Origin: Streptomyces sp. NBC_01233
GTDB lineage: Bacteria > Actinomycetota > Actinomycetes > Streptomycetales > Streptomycetaceae
Direction: 5' to 3'
Length of the DNA: 64,000 nucleotides
Assembly: GCF_035989305.1 (NCBI RefSeq)
Contig: NZ_CP108514.1
Coordinates: forward strand, 4,875,501-4,939,500
Shown here: positions 29,029-39,390 of the stretch, one piece after another
Layout: every line of letters begins with the position of its first letter
Numbering within the stretch: position 1 is the stretch's first letter
Translations under genes and position numbers: made by a program
Notes under the pieces: generated by a model
What the model was told of the DNA's origin: nothing
Seen by the model: only the letters and a program-made list of their open reading frames with translations
Databases searched by the model: none

Positions 29029-31779
29029 CTACTTGGCGTCCTCGGGCTTGGCCTCTGCGGCTGCCTCTGCCTCGGGCTCCGCAACGGGCTCCGCCTCGGC
29101 CTTGGCATCGGCCTCCGGCTCGGCCTCGGCTTCCGCCTCACCCTCCGGCTTGGCCTTCGCGTCAGCCTCAGCCTCAGCCTCGGCCTTCGCCTCAACCTCC
29201 GCTTCCGGTTCCGCCTCGGCCTCGGCCTTCGCCTCAACCTCCGCTTCCGGTTCCGCCTCGGCCTCGGCCTTCGCCTCAACCTCCGCTTCCGGTTCCGCCT
29301 CGGCCTTGGCCTTCGCTTCCGCCTTGGCCTTGGCCTTCGCTTCCGCCTTGGCCTTGGCCTTCGCTTCCGCCTCGGCCTTGGCCTTCGCTTCCGCCTTGGC
29401 CTTGGCCTTCGCTTCCGCCTCGGCCTTGGCCTTCGCTTCCGCCTCGGCCTTGGCCTTCGCTTCCGCCTCGGCCTTGGCCTTCGCTTCCGCCTCGGCCTTC
29501 GCCTCCGCGGCGGCAGCAGCCTCGGCCTCCGCCTCGGTCGCCGCGGCCGCGAGCTCCGCCTCCGTCGGGCCCGGCGTCTTCACCGAGTCCAGCAGCAGCT
29601 GCGCCACGTCGACGACCTGGACGTGTTCCTTCGCCTGGCCGTCGTTCTTCTTGCCGTTCACCGAGTCGGTGAGCATCACGAGGCAGAAGGGGCAGGCGGT
29701 GGAGACGATGTCCGGGTTCAGGGACAGGGCCTCGTCGACACGCTCGTTGTTGATGCGCTTGCCGATCCGCTCCTCCATCCACATCCGCGCGCCACCGGCG
29801 CCACAGCAGAAGCCCCGCTCCTTGTGGCGGTGCATCTCCTGCTGGCGCAGCCCCGGCACGGCCGACATGATCTCGCGCGGCGGCGTGTAGACCTTGTTGT
29901 GCCGGCCCAGGTAGCACGGGTCGTGGTACGTGATCAGGCCGTCCACCGGCGTGACCGGCGTCAGCCGGCCCTCGTCGATCAGGTGCTGCAGCAGCTGCGT
30001 GTGGTGGATGACCTCGTACTCGCCGCCCAGCTGCGGGTACTCGTTCGCGATGGTGTTGAAGCAGTGCGGGCAGGTCGAGACGATCCGCTTCGCCGACTTC
30101 GGCTTCTTCGTCGACGGGTCGTCGTCGTCCTCGCCGAACGCCATGTTCAGCATGGCCACGTTCTCCTGGCCCAGCTGCTGGAACAGCGGCTCGTTGCCCA
30201 GGCGGCGCGGCGAGTCACCCGTGCACTTCTCGTCGCCGCCCATGATCGCGAACTTGACGCCCGCGATGTTCAGCAGCTCCGCGAAGGCCTTCGTGGTCTT
30301 CTTGGCCCGGTCCTCCAGCGCGCCGGCGCAGCCGACCCAGTAGAGGTAGTCGAACTCGGAGAGGTCCTCCGCGTCCTTGCCGATGATCGGGACCTCGAAG
30401 TCCACCTCCTTGGTCCACTCGACGCGCTGCTTCTTCGCCAGGCCCCAGGGGTTGCCCTTCTTCTCCAGGTTCTTGAGCATCGTGCCCGCCTCCGACGGGA
30501 ACGCGCTCTCGATCATCACCTGGTAGCGGCGCATGTCGACGATGTGGTCGATGTGCTCGATGTCGACCGGGCACTGCTCCACGCACGCACCGCAGGTCGT
30601 GCAGGACCACAGCACGTCCGGGTCGATGACGCCGTTCTCCTCGACGGTGCCGATCAGCGGGCGCTCGGCCTCCGCGATGGCCGCGGCCGGGACGTCCTTC
30701 AGCTGCTCCGCCGTGGCCTTCTCGTTGCCCTCAATGTCCTTGCCGCCGCCGGCGAGCAGGTACGGGGCCTTGGCGTGCGCGTGGTCGCGCAGCGACATGA
30801 TGAGGAGCTTCGGGGACAGCGGCTTGCCCGTGTTCCAGGCCGGGCACTGCGACTGGCAGCGACCGCACTCCGTACACGTGGAGAAGTCGAGGATGCCCTT
30901 CCAGGAGAACTGCTCGACCTGGGAGACGCCGAAGACGTCGTCCTCGTCCGGGTCCTCGAAGTCGATGACCTTGCCGCCGCTGGTCATCGGCTGGAGCGCG
31001 CCGAGCGCGGTCGCGCCGTCCGCGTTCCGCTTGAACCAGATGTTCGGGAAGCCGAGGAAGCGGTGCCAGGCGACACCCATGTTGGTGTTGAGCGAGACGA
31101 CGATCATCCAGATCAGCGAGGTGCCGATCTTGATCATCGCGGTGAAGTAGATGGCGTTCTGCAGGGCGCTCGCCGAGAGTCCCTTGAAGGCCAGGACCAG
31201 CGGGTACGAGACGAAGTACGCCGGCTCGTACGAGTCCACGTGGTGGATCGCGCCCTCGAGGCCGCGCAGGCACAGGATCGCGAGGCCGATGGTGAGGATG
31301 ATGTACTCGACGAAGTACGCCTGCCAGGCCTTCGAGCCGGTGAAGCGCGACTTGCGGCCGGCCCGCGAGGGCAGGCTGAGCAGTCGGATCGCCATCAGGA
31401 CGACGATGCCGAGGACCGTCATCAGGCCGATGAACTCGATGTAGAGCTCGAACGGCAGGAAGCCGCCGACGATCGGCAGCGTCCAGTCGGCCTGGAAGAG
31501 CTGGCCGTACGCCTGCGCGAGGGTGGGCGGCAGCGTCAGGAAGCCGATCGCGACGAACCAGTGCGCGAAGCCGACGATGCCCCAGCGGTTCATCCGGCTG
31601 TGGCCGAGGAACTCCCTTGCGAGGGTGAGGGATCGGGCCTTCGGGTCGTCCGTACGGCTGCCGGCCGGCACGGGCTGGCCGAGCTTCACGAAACGGTAGA
31701 TCTGCGCCACGGCTCGGGCGAGCAGCGCGACGCCGACCACGGTCAGGACCAGCGACACGATGATCGCGGCGAGTTGCAT
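29029..31779 (-). CDS. Membrane Fe-S oxidoreductase, EtfD-like (CCG-domain), with a long Ala/Glu/Lys tail
   Basis: The product is 916 aa. The N-terminus has about six membrane helices. Two 4Fe-4S motifs follow (CTECGRCQSQCP and CTTCGACVEQCP), then two CCG domains (PCYLGRHNKVYTPP, CCGAGGARMW). This is the architecture of actinobacterial EtfD (Rv0338c type), which passes electrons from acyl-CoA dehydrogenases via ETF to menaquinone. From about residue 735 the protein changes to an almost pure Ala-Glu-Lys repeat to the stop, unlike shorter homologues. It is predicted to be a membrane protein with a long highly charged cytoplasmic tail. Confidence 0.85.
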   Translation of the reverse strand: MQLAAIIVSLVLTVVGVALLARAVAQIYRFVKLGQPVPAGSRTDDPKARSLTLAREFLGHSRMNRWGIVGFAHWFVAIGFLTLPPTLAQAYGQLFQADWTLPIVGGFLPFELYIEFIGLMTVLGIVVLMAIRLLSLPSRAGRKSRFTGSKAWQAYFVEYIILTIGLAILCLRGLEGAIHHVDSYEPAYFVSYPLVLAFKGLSASALQNAIYFTAMIKIGTSLIWMIVVSLNTNMGVAWHRFLGFPNIWFKRNADGATALGALQPMTSGGKVIDFEDPDEDDVFGVSQVEQFSWKGILDFSTCTECGRCQSQCPAWNTGKPLSPKLLIMSLRDHAHAKAPYLLAGGGKDIEGNEKATAEQLKDVPAAAIAEAERPLIGTVEENGVIDPDVLWSCTTCGACVEQCPVDIEHIDHIVDMRRYQVMIESAFPSEAGTMLKNLEKKGNPWGLAKKQRVEWTKEVDFEVPIIGKDAEDLSEFDYLYWVGCAGALEDRAKKTTKAFAELLNIAGVKFAIMGGDEKCTGDSPRRLGNEPLFQQLGQENVAMLNMAFGEDDDDPSTKKPKSAKRIVSTCPHCFNTIANEYPQLGGEYEVIHHTQLLQHLIDEGRLTPVTPVDGLITYHDPCYLGRHNKVYTPPREIMSAVPGLRQQEMHRHKERGFCCGAGGARMWMEERIGKRINNERVDEALSLNPDIVSTACPFCLVMLTDSVNGKKNDGQAKEHVQVVDVAQLLLDSVKTPGPTEAELAAAATEAEAEAAAAAEAKAEAEAKAKAEAEAKAKAEAEAKAKAEAEAKAKAKAEAKAKAEAEAKAKAKAEAKAKAKAEAKAKAEAEPEAEVEAKAEAEAEPEAEVEAKAEAEAEPEAEVEAKAEAEAEADAKAKPEGEAEAEAEPEADAKAEAEPVAEPEAEAAAEAKPEDAK
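29040..29530. repeat. Tandem repeats encoding the Ala/Glu/Lys tail
   Basis: Inside the oxidoreductase gene there are three copies of a 42-bp unit (starts near 29,183, 29,225, 29,267; 14 residues each with EPEAEVEAKAEAEA). A longer run of shorter units built from GCCTTGGCCTTCGCTTCC and variants follows up to about 29,500. Such tracts expand and contract by slippage, so copy number may vary between strains. Confidence 0.85.
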
Positions 31780-31889
31780 GGGAGGGCTCCTCGGGCGGCA
31801 CTTACTAAGCGGTAACTTATGAAGTCAAGGCTTGAGGTTACCCATTCCCGACGCCGCAATGTAGCCGAGCGTGCGGTGATCTGTGTCGC

Positions 31890-32426
31890 TCAGGCGAGCC
31901 TTTGTCTGTAGGCCGCCCGCGGGGTCTGCGCAAGGATCGCGAGGTCCATCCCGAGCCAGTGGTTCTCCACATAATGCCGGTCCAGAAGGGGCATCTCCTC
32001 CCAGGGGAGGTCCGAGCGCGCGCTCACCTGCCACAAGCCGGTCATTCCGGGGCGTACGAGCAGTCGGTCGGGGCGGTCCGTACGGGCTTCCGGGCGCGGC
32101 CCGACCAGCGACATCTCGCCGCGGAGCACGTTGACCAGCTGGGGGAGTCCGTCGAGGGCGCAGCGGTCCAGGGCCGCGCCGAGCCGGCCCGTGTCGGCGG
32201 TGCGGAGCCGCCACGTGCGGAACGGCCTCCCGGCCAGGCCGGCGGCGGGCTCCCGTACGAAGGGGCGGCCGCCCTGGGTCGCGTACAGCAGCGCGGTGAC
32301 GGCGGCGAGCGGCAGGCCGAGTGCCGTGAGCAGGATCGCCGCCCCGAGCAGGTCCACCACCCGCTTGGCCGGTGGCCGGGCCGGCCGGAGCCCTCGCAGG
32401 GCGGGGAGGGGCAGCAGCAGGGGCAT
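31890..32426 (-). CDS. Bacterial sugar transferase (undecaprenyl-phosphate type)
   Basis: The product is 178 aa. A single N-terminal helix (VVDLLGAAILLTALGLPLAA) is followed by the catalytic half: LPQLVNVLRGEMSLVGPRPE, RPGMTGLWQVSARSDL, WEEMPLLDRHYVENH, LAILAQT. This is the WcaJ/exosortase-linked family that loads the first sugar phosphate onto a polyprenyl carrier. Shorter than classical members but with the core motifs present. It stands alone between the oxidoreductase and dnaK. Confidence 0.82.
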   Translation of the reverse strand: MPLLLPLPALRGLRPARPPAKRVVDLLGAAILLTALGLPLAAVTALLYATQGGRPFVREPAAGLAGRPFRTWRLRTADTGRLGAALDRCALDGLPQLVNVLRGEMSLVGPRPEARTDRPDRLLVRPGMTGLWQVSARSDLPWEEMPLLDRHYVENHWLGMDLAILAQTPRAAYRQRLA

Positions 32427-32607
32427 GTCAGCACGCTGCCGTATGCCTCCGGCGGTCTTGCGGTGGCGCGCGGCCGCGGTGACCCGTTCGGCCCCCGGGT
32501 CCGCTGCCGGGGGCCCTGTCCCCAGGCCCCGCGCCTCAAGCGCCGGCGGGGCCCGGCTGGGCCGAGGAATGGCCCCGGACCCAGGGTTGCGCGTAAGCGG
32601 CAGCTAA

Positions 32608-34547
<1,940 letters not shown>

Positions 34548-34548
<1 letters not shown>

Positions 34549-35210
34549 TGTCGGAGGAGACCCCGGGTTTCGACGAGAAGCCCGAAGTCCCCGCCGACGG
34601 CACGCCCGACGAGCCGAAGGCCGCCGACTCCGCCAAGGACGAGGCGTCCCCGGCCGGGGACGCAGCACAGGACGTAGCGCTGCTGGCGCAGCTGGACCAG
34701 GCCCGTACGGCGCTCTCCGAGCGCACCGCGGACCTCCAGCGGCTGCAGGCGGAGTACCAGAACTACCGCCGCCGGGTGGAGCGGGACCGGATCACCGTCA
34801 AGGAGATCGCGGTCGCGTCCCTCCTGACGGAGCTCCTCCCGACCCTGGACGACATCGGCCGGGCGCGGGAGCATGGCGAGCTGGTCGGCGGCTTCAAGTC
34901 GGTGGCCGAATCGCTCGAGACGGTGGCCGCCAAGATGGGGCTGCAGCAGTTCGGCAAGGAGGGCGAGCCCTTCGACCCGACGATCCACGAGGCCCTGATG
35001 CACTCGTATGCGCCGGACATCACCGAGGACACCTGCGTGGCGATCCTGCAGCCGGGGTACCGGATCGGCGAGCGTACGATCCGTCCCGCGCGGGTCGCGG
35101 TGGCCGAGCCCCAGCCGGGCGCGGCCCCCAAGTCCTCCGGTTCCGACGCGGCGGTCGCGGAGGGCGAAGCGCCGGAAGGCTTGGACGCGGATGCCCCCGA
35201 CGAGGGCTGA
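34548..35210 (+). CDS. grpE: Nucleotide exchange factor GrpE
   Basis: The product is 220 aa. The acidic, Pro-rich N-terminus, the long coiled coil (LAQLDQARTALSERTADLQR) and the QNYRRRVERDR, LLPTLDDIGRA, HEALMHSYAPDITEDT, VAILQPGYRIGERTIRPARV motifs are those of GrpE. The ATG overlaps the dnaK stop (TGATG). It releases ADP from DnaK. Confidence 0.97.
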
Positions 35211-35249
35211 TGCACCACACGTAGAGGCACGAGAGGAGGGACACCGGGG

Positions 35250-36434
35250 ATGAGCACGAAGGACTTCGTCGAGAAGGACTACTACAAGGTCCTCGGTGTC
35301 CCGAAGGACGCCACCGAGGCCGAGATCAAGAAGGCGTACCGGAAGCTCGCGCGCGAGTTCCACCCGGACGCCAACAAGGGCGACGCCTCCGCCGAGGAGC
35401 GCTTCAAGGAGATCTCCGAGGCGAACGACATCCTCGGGGACGCCAAGAAGCGCAAGGAGTACGACGAGGCGCGCGCCCTGTTCGGCAACGGTGGCTTCCG
35501 CCCCGGGCCGGGCGGGGGCGGCGGCTCGTTCAACTTCGACCTCGGCGACCTCTTCGGGGGCCAGCAGCAGGGCGCCGGCCAGGCCGGCGGCTTCGGCGGC
35601 GGCCTGGGCGACGTCTTCGGCGGCCTCTTCAACCGCGGCGCCGGCCCGGGTGCGGGCACCCGTACCCAGCCGCGCCGCGGCCAGGACATCGAGTCGGAGG
35701 TCACCCTCTCCTTCACGGAGGCGGTGGACGGGGCCACGGTCCCGCTCCGGATGTCCTCCCAGGCACCCTGCAAGGCCTGTTCGGGCACCGGCGACAAGAA
35801 CGGCACGCCCCGCGTGTGCCCGACCTGCGTCGGCACCGGCCAGGTCTCGCGGGGCAGCGGCGGCGGCTTCTCGCTGACCGACCCCTGCGCGGACTGCAAG
35901 GGCCGCGGCCTGATCGCGGAGACCCCCTGCGACGTCTGCAAGGGCAGCGGCCGGGCCCGTTCCTCGCGCACCATGCAGGTCCGGATCCCGGCGGGCGTCT
36001 CCAACGGCCAGCGGATCCGGCTGCGCGGCAAGGGCGCGCCGGGCGAGCGCGGCGGTCCCGCCGGTGACCTCTACGTGGTCGTGCACGTCGATTCGCACCC
36101 GGTGTTCGGCCGTAAGGACGACAATCTGACGGTGACCGTGCCGGTGACCTTCGCGGAGGCGGCGCTGGGTGCCGACGTCAGGGTCCCGACCTTGAACGGC
36201 CCCTCGGTGACGCTGAAGCTGCCGCCGGGCACCCCCAACGGACGGACCATGCGGGCGCGTGGCAAGGGGGCGGTCCGCAAGGACGGCACCCGTGGCGACC
36301 TGCTGGTGACGGTGGAGGTCGCGGTTCCGACCGAGCTGTCGGACAAGGCCCGTGAGGCGCTGGAGATGTACCGCGAGGCGACGGAGTCCGAGGACCCCCG
36401 CTCCGCGCTGTTCGAGTCCGCGAAGGGAGCATGA
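35250..36434 (+). CDS. dnaJ: Chaperone DnaJ
   Basis: The product is 394 aa. The J domain (DYYKVLGVPKDATEAEIKKA with HPD at EFHPDAN), Gly/Phe-rich region, four CxxCxGxG zinc motifs (CKACSGTG, CPTCVGTG, CADCKGRG, CDVCKGSG) and C-terminal substrate-binding domains are in the classical order. It stimulates DnaK ATP hydrolysis. The 3' end overlaps hspR. Confidence 0.98.
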   Translation: MSTKDFVEKDYYKVLGVPKDATEAEIKKAYRKLAREFHPDANKGDASAEERFKEISEANDILGDAKKRKEYDEARALFGNGGFRPGPGGGGGSFNFDLGDLFGGQQQGAGQAGGFGGGLGDVFGGLFNRGAGPGAGTRTQPRRGQDIESEVTLSFTEAVDGATVPLRMSSQAPCKACSGTGDKNGTPRVCPTCVGTGQVSRGSGGGFSLTDPCADCKGRGLIAETPCDVCKGSGRARSSRTMQVRIPAGVSNGQRIRLRGKGAPGERGGPAGDLYVVVHVDSHPVFGRKDDNLTVTVPVTFAEAALGADVRVPTLNGPSVTLKLPPGTPNGRTMRARGKGAVRKDGTRGDLLVTVEVAVPTELSDKAREALEMYREATESEDPRSALFESAKGA

Positions 36435-36913
36435 GCATGAGCATGGACGGCCGCCGACGACAGTCCTCCCGCTTGGGCGGGGGCTACCAACTCACCGACG
36501 AGACCCCGGTCTACGTGATCTCGGTGGCCGCCCAGCTCTCGGGTCTGCATCCGCAGACCCTGCGCCAGTACGACCGTCTCGGCCTGGTCTCCCCGGACCG
36601 TACGGCCGGCCGCGGCCGGCGCTACTCGGCCCGCGACATCGAACTGCTCCGCACGGTGCAGGCGCTGTCCCAGGACGAGGGCATCAATCTGGCGGGCATC
36701 AAGCGGATCATCGAACTGGAGAACCAGGTCGCCGCGCTCCAGCAGCGCGTGGCCGAGCTCTCCGCGGCGGTGGACGGCGCGGCCGCCACGCTCCAGGCCC
36801 GCGAGGCCCAGGTGCACGCCTCGTACCGGCGCGACCTGGTCAAGTACCAGCCCCCGCAGCCGGGCAGTGCCCTGGTCGTCTGGCGGCCCAGCCCCAAGCG
36901 GCCGATGGACTGA
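36431..36913 (+). CDS. hspR: Heat-shock repressor HspR (MerR family)
   Basis: The product is 160 aa. The MerR-type winged helix is VYVISVAAQLSGLHPQTLRQ followed by YDRLGLVSPDRTAGRGRRYS, then a coiled coil (INLAGIKRIIELENQVAALQ). ATGs at 36431, 36437 and 36443 are possible; the first overlaps the dnaJ stop. HspR binds HAIR elements with DnaK as co-repressor. Such elements precede dnaK and clpB here, so the regulon is largely inside this window. Confidence 0.96.
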   Translation: MSMSMDGRRRQSSRLGGGYQLTDETPVYVISVAAQLSGLHPQTLRQYDRLGLVSPDRTAGRGRRYSARDIELLRTVQALSQDEGINLAGIKRIIELENQVAALQQRVAELSAAVDGAAATLQAREAQVHASYRRDLVKYQPPQPGSALVVWRPSPKRPMD

Positions 36914-36935
36914 CCCCGGTCCCTCTTGCGCAGGT

Positions 36936-36966
36936 TCAGGCTCCGCCCCTCCAGGGCGGGGCCTGA
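36936..36966. terminator. Terminator of the dnaK operon
   Basis: A long stem (TCAGGCTCCGCCCC / GGCGGGGCCTGA) lies just after hspR and before the convergent LuxR-type gene. Confidence 0.75.
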
Positions 36967-37001
36967 CGGCTTTCTAGAGGCCTTCCCGGTCCTCGTCGGG
37001 G

Positions 37002-38003
37002 TCATGGGCCCAGGTCCCCGTCGCAGTTCCGGTCAGGGGCGGAGGGACGGCTCAGGATGCCCGACTGGGCGATGAGGTAGCCGAGCTGGGCGCGGCTGCC
37101 GCTGCCGAGGGTCGTGGCGAGTTTGGCGATGTGGGCCCGGCAGGTGCGGACGTTCATGCCGAGGCGGCGGGCTATGGCCTCGTCGACGTGACCCTCGATG
37201 AGGAGCTGCGCGATGGTCCGCTGCACGCCGGAGATCCCGCCGGGGGTCCTCCGGTAGGTCACTTCCTCCTGGAGGGGCACGGCGCGGTGCCACAGCTGCT
37301 CGAACACCTTGATGAGGTAGTCGACGAGGCCGGGGTGGCGCAGTTCCAGCGCGACCCGGCGGTCGTCGCTCACCGGGATGAAGGCGACCGTGCGGTCGAA
37401 GATGATGAGGCGCTCTATCAGCTCTTCGAGCGTGCGGATCTCCACCTTCCCCGTGGAGATGCGGTCCACGTAGGCGAGCGTGCCCTGGCTGTGCCGCGCG
37501 GTGTGCTGGTAGAGGGTCCGTATGCTGACCCCGCGGTCGATCAGCGGCTGGTCGCGCTCCAGGGCCTGGGTGAGGGCCTCGGAGGGCCGGGCCCCGCCCG
37601 GCTGTACCGTCAGCACCTCGGTGTGGCATTCGGCGGTCGCGAGGTTGAGGGCGGCGTTGATCCGCTCGAAGCCCTCCAGCACGGTGATGGCGTGGGTGTT
37701 GGCCGGGCTCTGCGCGCTGATGGCCAGGAAAGGCTCGAAAGTGTCGGTGAGATCTACAGCGCTGCGCCGGCGGTCTTGGATCTCACGTTCAATCGGATGG
37801 AGCCGTTGAGCCAAAGCGACGGACGGGGGAACCGGACGCAGTTGGTTCGCGTCATCCGGGTCGGGCTGCAGAAGAGCGAATTCAAGCAGGCAGGGGGCGT
37901 TCTGGATCTCGCCCCGGGCTATCCGGCCGGTGCTCAGTGCGGTCGCGTAGAGCCGCGTTCCCTCGGTACACATGGACGTCACGGGGTGGGGATGTGTCGC
38001 CAT
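37002..38003 (-). CDS. LuxR-type HTH regulator divergent from the DTGWT peptide locus
   Basis: The product is 333 aa from ATG at 38003; a Met ten codons later (MCTEGTRLYATALSTGRI) is an alternative. The C-terminal HTH (LLIEGHVDEAIARRLGMNVR, TCRAHIAKLATTLGSGSRAQ) is LuxR-like. The N-terminal 250 residues resemble the TrmB/PLD-like sensing region of Streptomyces LuxR proteins with ERDQPLIDRGVSIRTLYQHT and LAYVDRISTGKVEIRTLEEL. It is divergent from a secreted repeat peptide, whose control is its likely role. Confidence 0.75.
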   Translation of the reverse strand: MATHPHPVTSMCTEGTRLYATALSTGRIARGEIQNAPCLLEFALLQPDPDDANQLRPVPPSVALAQRLHPIEREIQDRRRSAVDLTDTFEPFLAISAQSPANTHAITVLEGFERINAALNLATAECHTEVLTVQPGGARPSEALTQALERDQPLIDRGVSIRTLYQHTARHSQGTLAYVDRISTGKVEIRTLEELIERLIIFDRTVAFIPVSDDRRVALELRHPGLVDYLIKVFEQLWHRAVPLQEEVTYRRTPGGISGVQRTIAQLLIEGHVDEAIARRLGMNVRTCRAHIAKLATTLGSGSRAQLGYLIAQSGILSRPSAPDRNCDGDLGP

Positions 38004-38150
38004 TGTCTCGTTTCGCGTCAAATCTCCACCCCCCAGGGTCCTGAACATGCAAGAACATGATGCATCGTCCCTGTGGCATTGACGTGCCTGAATGAGCCAT
38101 CGTCTGACACACGGGGGAGAGGATTCCATCAAGTGAGGACGAAGCCGACC

Positions 38151-38411
38151 ATGTTCAAGAGAATGCTTCGCTCGGTGCTTGCCATAGGTTTCTCCGCCGT
38201 TGCGGTTTTTGGGGCAGTCAGCGCCGTCGAAAGTGACGCGGGGAGCGCTAGGGGCGGTCAGGGCACCAGCCTGACGAGCACGGAGTTCGACACCGGCTGG
38301 ACCACGGCTCCCGTGGGTAAGTACGCCGACACCGGCTGGACCAGCGGCCGGCTGGGCGGAGAGGGTGGCGATACGGGCTGGACCGAGGCTCCTGTGACGG
38401 TGTCCGCGTGA
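38151..38411 (+). CDS. Secreted peptide with three DTGWT repeats
   Basis: The product is 86 aa from ATG at 38151; a GTG at 38133 would add six residues. A signal peptide (MFKRMLRSVLAIGFSAVAVF) ends near GAVSAVES. The mature part has three repeats: FDTGWTTAPVG, ADTGWTSGRLG, GDTGWTEAPVT. It is flanked by a divergent LuxR-type regulator and followed, with GTGA overlap, by a Rieske-fold-like gene. The layout looks like a small exported signal or modified peptide with a dedicated regulator and partner. I do not know a characterised homologue. Confidence 0.65.
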   Translation: MFKRMLRSVLAIGFSAVAVFGAVSAVESDAGSARGGQGTSLTSTEFDTGWTTAPVGKYADTGWTSGRLGGEGGDTGWTEAPVTVSA

Positions 38412-38722
38412 CCCCCGACGATCGCGGTTTCCGCCGCGAGATGGCATCCGCCTACCGCTCGGGATGGCAGTTCATCGATCTCGCCACGGCCATCCCCCAC
38501 GCTGGCGATTCGTTGATGGTCACCCTGTTCGGCCAACCGATCGTGGTCGTGCGCGAGGAGGACGAGGACGTACGTGCCTACCGGTGCCTGCGCCGCCCGC
38601 GCGGCGCGCCGCAGCCCGTCCGCTGCGAGGTGCGCTACGGAATGGTCTTCGTCAATCTCGATCAGCGCGACCACCAGCTCTTCGAACCCGATCTCACCAC
38701 CGCCACCCCCCGCAGTGCCTGA
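38408..38722 (+). CDS. Rieske-fold-like small protein lacking the Fe-S ligands
   Basis: The product is 104 aa from a GTG overlapping the peptide stop. Segments YRSGWQFIDLATAIPHAGDS, LMVTLFGQPIVVVREEDEDV and RRPRGAPQPVRCEVRYGMVF follow the strand order of N-terminal Rieske domains of ring-hydroxylating oxygenases. The CxH...CxxH ligands are absent (only C-L-R-R and a lone Cys remain). It is therefore not expected to hold a 2Fe-2S cluster and may have been recruited as a binding protein for the adjacent peptide. Confidence 0.55.
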   Translation: MTPDDRGFRREMASAYRSGWQFIDLATAIPHAGDSLMVTLFGQPIVVVREEDEDVRAYRCLRRPRGAPQPVRCEVRYGMVFVNLDQRDHQLFEPDLTTATPRSA

Positions 38723-38765
38723 AGCGATTCCCCCGTCGTTGCAGATCGCTCAGGCGCTACCCCCA

Positions 38766-38809
38766 CACAACGGCGCCATCGTGGACCTGACCACGATGGC
38801 GCCGTTGTG
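38766..38809. terminator. 19-bp perfect hairpin
   Basis: CACAACGGCGCCATCGTGG pairs with CCACGATGGCGCCGTTGTG across ACCTGA, between the convergent Rieske-like and PPOX genes. Confidence 0.85.
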
Positions 38810-38856
38810 ATGCCCGCGTCCAGTGCCTGAACCGGACAAGATGAAGAATCAACGGC

Positions 38857-39270
38857 TCACGCGCGCCCCATGGCCCGGTCCAGGGTGATCTCGATGACCA
38901 CGCGGTCGGGATTGGGCGACGGCGTCCGGCCGTACCGCTGCGCGTAGCGCGCCACGGCGTCGGCGACCGACGCCTCGTCCGTACGGATCACCGCGCGCCC
39001 TTCGAGGGTGGCCCAGCGGCGCCCCTCCATCTGGCAGACCGCGACCCGTGCCCCGCCCGCCGGCTCCGCCTGCGCCGCGAGGACGTTGCGCACCTTCTTG
39101 CTGTGCTTGTTGCTGATCACCCGCGCCAGCCCGGCCTCCGGGTCGTACGTCACGCCCACCGGCACCACGTGCGGCGTGCCGTCGGGGCGCGGGGTGGTCA
39201 GCGTGCAGACGTGCCGCTCCCGCCAGAAGGCGAGGTACTCGGTCGTCGGGTTGAGTACGTCATGGGACAT
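38857..39270 (-). CDS. PPOX-class pyridoxamine-5'-phosphate-oxidase-fold protein (F420/flavin type)
   Basis: The product is 137 aa from ATG at 39270. The split barrel pattern ERHVCTLTTPRPDGTPHVVP, VGVTYDPEAGLARVISNKHS and MEGRRWATLEGRAVI matches actinobacterial PPOX-class F420-dependent reductases. It is divergent from clpB, so the HAIR operator lies in the shared intergenic region. Substrate unknown. Confidence 0.8.
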   Translation of the reverse strand: MSHDVLNPTTEYLAFWRERHVCTLTTPRPDGTPHVVPVGVTYDPEAGLARVISNKHSKKVRNVLAAQAEPAGGARVAVCQMEGRRWATLEGRAVIRTDEASVADAVARYAQRYGRTPSPNPDRVVIEITLDRAMGRA

Positions 39271-39307
39271 GGGCCGAAGGGTACGGGCCGGTGGTGTCCT
39301 CACTTGC

Positions 39308-39327
39308 CTTGAGTGGAATAGACTCAA
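39308..39327. promoter_or_regulatory. HAIR HspR operator of clpB
   Basis: CTTGAGTGGAATAGACTCAA fits the HAIR consensus and lies 64 bases before the clpB start. Confidence 0.85.
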
Positions 39328-39390
39328 CTTTGCATAGGTTGACTCTGTCAGATTCGTCGGAATTACCCCTCGGGGAGAGGAGAAGACGCA

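Noticed and set aside
29183..29310. A CRISPR-like array of regularly spaced repeats
   Set aside because: The 42-bp units are contiguous with no unique spacers and encode a repeat protein tail.
28792..31815. A 1,007-aa plus-strand ORF rich in Arg/Leu/Gly
   Set aside because: It is the antisense of the EtfD-like gene, whose reverse frame is open because of codon bias and the Ala/Glu/Lys repeat. It shows no protein-like domain.
38408..38722. A functional Rieske 2Fe-2S ferredoxin
   Set aside because: The CxH and CxxH ligand motifs are absent, so cluster binding is not supported.
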